Shown: positions 61,994 through 64,000 of the stretch, one piece after another
Position numbering within the stretch: position 1 is the first letter of the stretch
How the letters are laid out: each line of letters opens with the position of its first letter
Notes under the pieces: generated by a model
Databases searched by the model: none
Seen by the model: only the letters and a program-made list of their open reading frames with translations
What the model was told of the DNA's origin: nothing
Assembly (NCBI GenBank): GCA_025267735.1
Contig: CM046293.1
Span: 14,346,560 to 14,410,559, forward strand
From: Mactra quadrangularis
Taxonomy: Eukaryota; Mollusca; Bivalvia; Venerida; Mactridae
Reading direction: 5' to 3'
Length of the DNA stretch: 64,000 nucleotides
Program-made: the position numbers and the translations under genes

Positions 61994-62508
61994 CATGGCA
62001 TTGGAGGCTTTAGGATGTCAGATGGTGAATCTTATAAATGTGATGTATTCATGAAATTTGCTATTGTTTTATCATCAACCATATTAAATTTGTCAAAATT
62101 AGTGGTTCTACTACAAAATAATCATCAAAATTGAAGAATTGTGGTAAATTTCTTTTGTCTCCAAACCTTTGGTGGGTACTGTAGGTCTATATGTATATGC
62201 TACTAAGCACGTTTTAAATGCTACCAAACACTGTACTTAATTCTACTAAACACGTCTTAGCATCATTTAAACTTTCTTAGCACTACTGAACCCACTAACA
62301 TTTTATTCAGTTTCAAAGCACACGTGATTGTACAAATGTAATGTGTCTATTATTCAAAGCAGATTAATAGACTTATAATTCATCGTTGAGATGACATAAA
62401 GAATGGAAAACTTATATAGGAGCTCAATAAACCCATTCTCGTACCCAGAGGTTATAACACTGTCTTATTTGAATATGGAATGTATCATTTAATATGGAAT
62501 TCACTATT

Positions 62509-62635
62509 TATAAACATGAGACTACATGTAGCCCCTTTAACCTTTATAAACACGAGCATTCGTGTAGCCCCTTTAACCTTTATAAACATGAGACTTCATG
62601 TAGCCCCTTTACAAATATGAGACTATATGTATCAC
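62509..62635 (+). repeat. Minisatellite of about 38 bp, three to four units
   Basis: Units of TTTATAAACATGAGACT, CATGTAGCCCCTTTAACC are repeated with changes. Confidence 0.7.
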
Positions 62636-62939
62636 ATGTGTTGGCACATCTTCACTAAGGATTAAACACTAATATCCAGTCCAAATTTAGTTTATGCGCC
62701 GCATGGACAAAATCCACTATATATAGTCTCTATCAACCAATAACTAGTATAATGAACTAGAATAGAAATTTTGTTCATGCGCGACATGAACAAAATTTGA
62801 AAACTACAATACGAATAGGCTACATACAGTCTATTTTGTTGAACAAAATGAACGGTACAGTGAGTATAGTGAATTCCATATTAAATGATACATTCCTTAT
62901 TCAAATAAGACAGTGTTTTATCAATATTATCGATCTAAA

Positions 62940-63273
62940 GCTACAGTCCCATAAACATAAAAATAGCCGTGAGGGCACCGTACGGGCGCCGTGCGATCAA
63001 ACTCCGCAAGGACCCGTACGAACTCTAGCGTACCAGTACGGACTGTTACGTTTTACCAGGGTCCGTGAGATGAGCCCAGGATACACGTATCTGTTTCAGA
63101 GTCAAATCGTGAACAAAATAGTGGCTAAGTATGGATTAAACATGCATATCTTCCAGCTATGGCTCTGTACGGGTGTGTTGTTTTGTACCATGCGTGTACC
63201 GTCACCTTGAAACGCAAGGCTTCCTACGGCCTACGACTGCACGTACCAAGCCACGGTTTTATGGAACTGAGGC
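62940..63273. mobile_element. CAGTCCCATAAA-ended MITE, copy 3 (inverted)
   Basis: Starts GCTACAGTCCCATAAAC and ends TTTTATGGAACTGAGGC, reversed relative to copies 1 and 2. An open frame across it (RVREMSPGYTYLFQSQIV) also exists in copy 1, a shared shadow rather than a supported gene. Confidence 0.8.
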
Positions 63274-63629
63274 ATAAAGCTAGTATCGAGAATCTTGATA
63301 GCCCCTGAGAACGAGAATTAATAAATCTAGTGTTTATGTGTTTTGGCTCCGTGACTATGTGAACTATACATGTATATTTGAACTATATGTGAAGTATACT
63401 TTCTGTAAAAATTTGAAAACTGTAGTACTTGATAAAAAACACGCGTCATAATCATTTTTATCTAAATTAAAATATTATACATTTTTCATGTTTTATTATA
63501 GTTCGTTTTTTTCTCAACTGTCAAAACATGAATAATTTCCTGGTGAATTCGTGATCTTTGTCGAACACTCGTGATATTGAAATAGTGTGTTCATTCAGCT
63601 TGAAATACAGCCGAGTTCACACTAAAGTT

Positions 63630-63712
63630 TACACAAAGTGCACTTCGTGTGCACTTCGTCCACACCTGAAGTGCACTTGAAGTGCACTTTGAGGTGCAGT
63701 TTAGTGCAGTTT
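63630..63712. repeat. Cluster of AAGTGCACTT palindromes
   Basis: GTGCACTT and its complement recur about eight times in 80 bp (AAGTGCACTTCGTGTGCACT, GAAGTGCACTTGAAGTGCAC). Confidence 0.6.
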
Positions 63713-64000
63713 TGATTAGCCAATATATTGAAGTTCGAAGAATAGACTTGTTTATAAACTGACAATATTGATTTTATCTATAGGTTTCTATAACAAACAG
63801 TTAAAAATTTATAATTTAGCAAATTGTTTACAAAATTTAATTGAAAATGACATTTTAGAATATTTTGAAGTCACAAGAACCATTTAGGTAAAACACTGTT
63901 CAATTTCCAAGATTTATGCATTCATGAGGAAATAATTATCATTAATAAATGTATGACATGGTAATTTTCATGCCTTTGAATGATAAAGAACACAAAAGAA

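Noticed and set aside
62797..63210. 137-codon frame
   Set aside because: Its C-terminal part is the MITE copy 3; the matching frame in copy 1 shows it is a repeat shadow.

Overview
The window is eukaryotic, AT-rich, intron-containing and full of transposable elements. The mix suggests a lophotrochozoan, most likely a bivalve mollusc: several tRNA-derived SINE families, an APE-type non-LTR retrotransposon, many MITEs, and secreted or membrane proteins of kinds expanded in molluscs (somatomedin-B-like ectodomains, PAN plus fucolectin-like F5/8C). No database search was possible, so the taxon is an inference. No prokaryotic operon, CRISPR array or functional rRNA/tRNA gene is visible.

Left third (1-25 kb). 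Two minus-strand spliced genes can be assembled from splice sites and matching phases. One (exons 9110-9329, 3999-4111, 3439-3506, 554-756, running off the left edge) encodes a cytoplasmic His-rich tail, one membrane segment and a SEA domain. The other (20322-24579) encodes about 221 aa with a PH-like, tentatively GARIN/FAM71-like, core. It has two candidate first exons (24571-24579 and 22661-22669), each coding three residues and each about 110 bp from a TGACGTCA cAMP-response element, which looks like a duplicated promoter. A 5'-truncated, frameshifted LINE lies at 4864-7786, in the intron between the SEA and membrane exons. SINEs and MITEs fill most of the rest.

Centre (26.0-36.2 kb). A large satellite locus holds about 110 units of a 63/66-bp AT-rich repeat in two arms of opposite orientation. 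These surround and interleave with a GC-rich repeat of about 61 bp that has a 312-bp higher-order unit. The AT-rich repeat keeps long open frames on both strands (up to 1298 codons), most simply because the period is a multiple of three.

Right third (37-64 kb). Three intact two-exon paralogues (A 39553-41920, B 45623-47986, C 52768-55168) stand in tandem on the plus strand. Each encodes about 600 aa: signal peptide, somatomedin-B-like module, two related Cys modules, a long ectodomain and one C-terminal hydrophobic segment. B is C-like at its 5' end and flank and A-like at its 3' end and flank, as expected from unequal crossing-over between A and C. A three-exon gene for a PAN plus fucolectin-type F5/8C secreted protein follows (57856-61446), with a hairpin MITE six bases after its stop codon.

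A further recurring element is a family of about 398 bp with 9-bp target duplications, complete or partial at five places and intact-ended at four. It interrupts SINEs twice.
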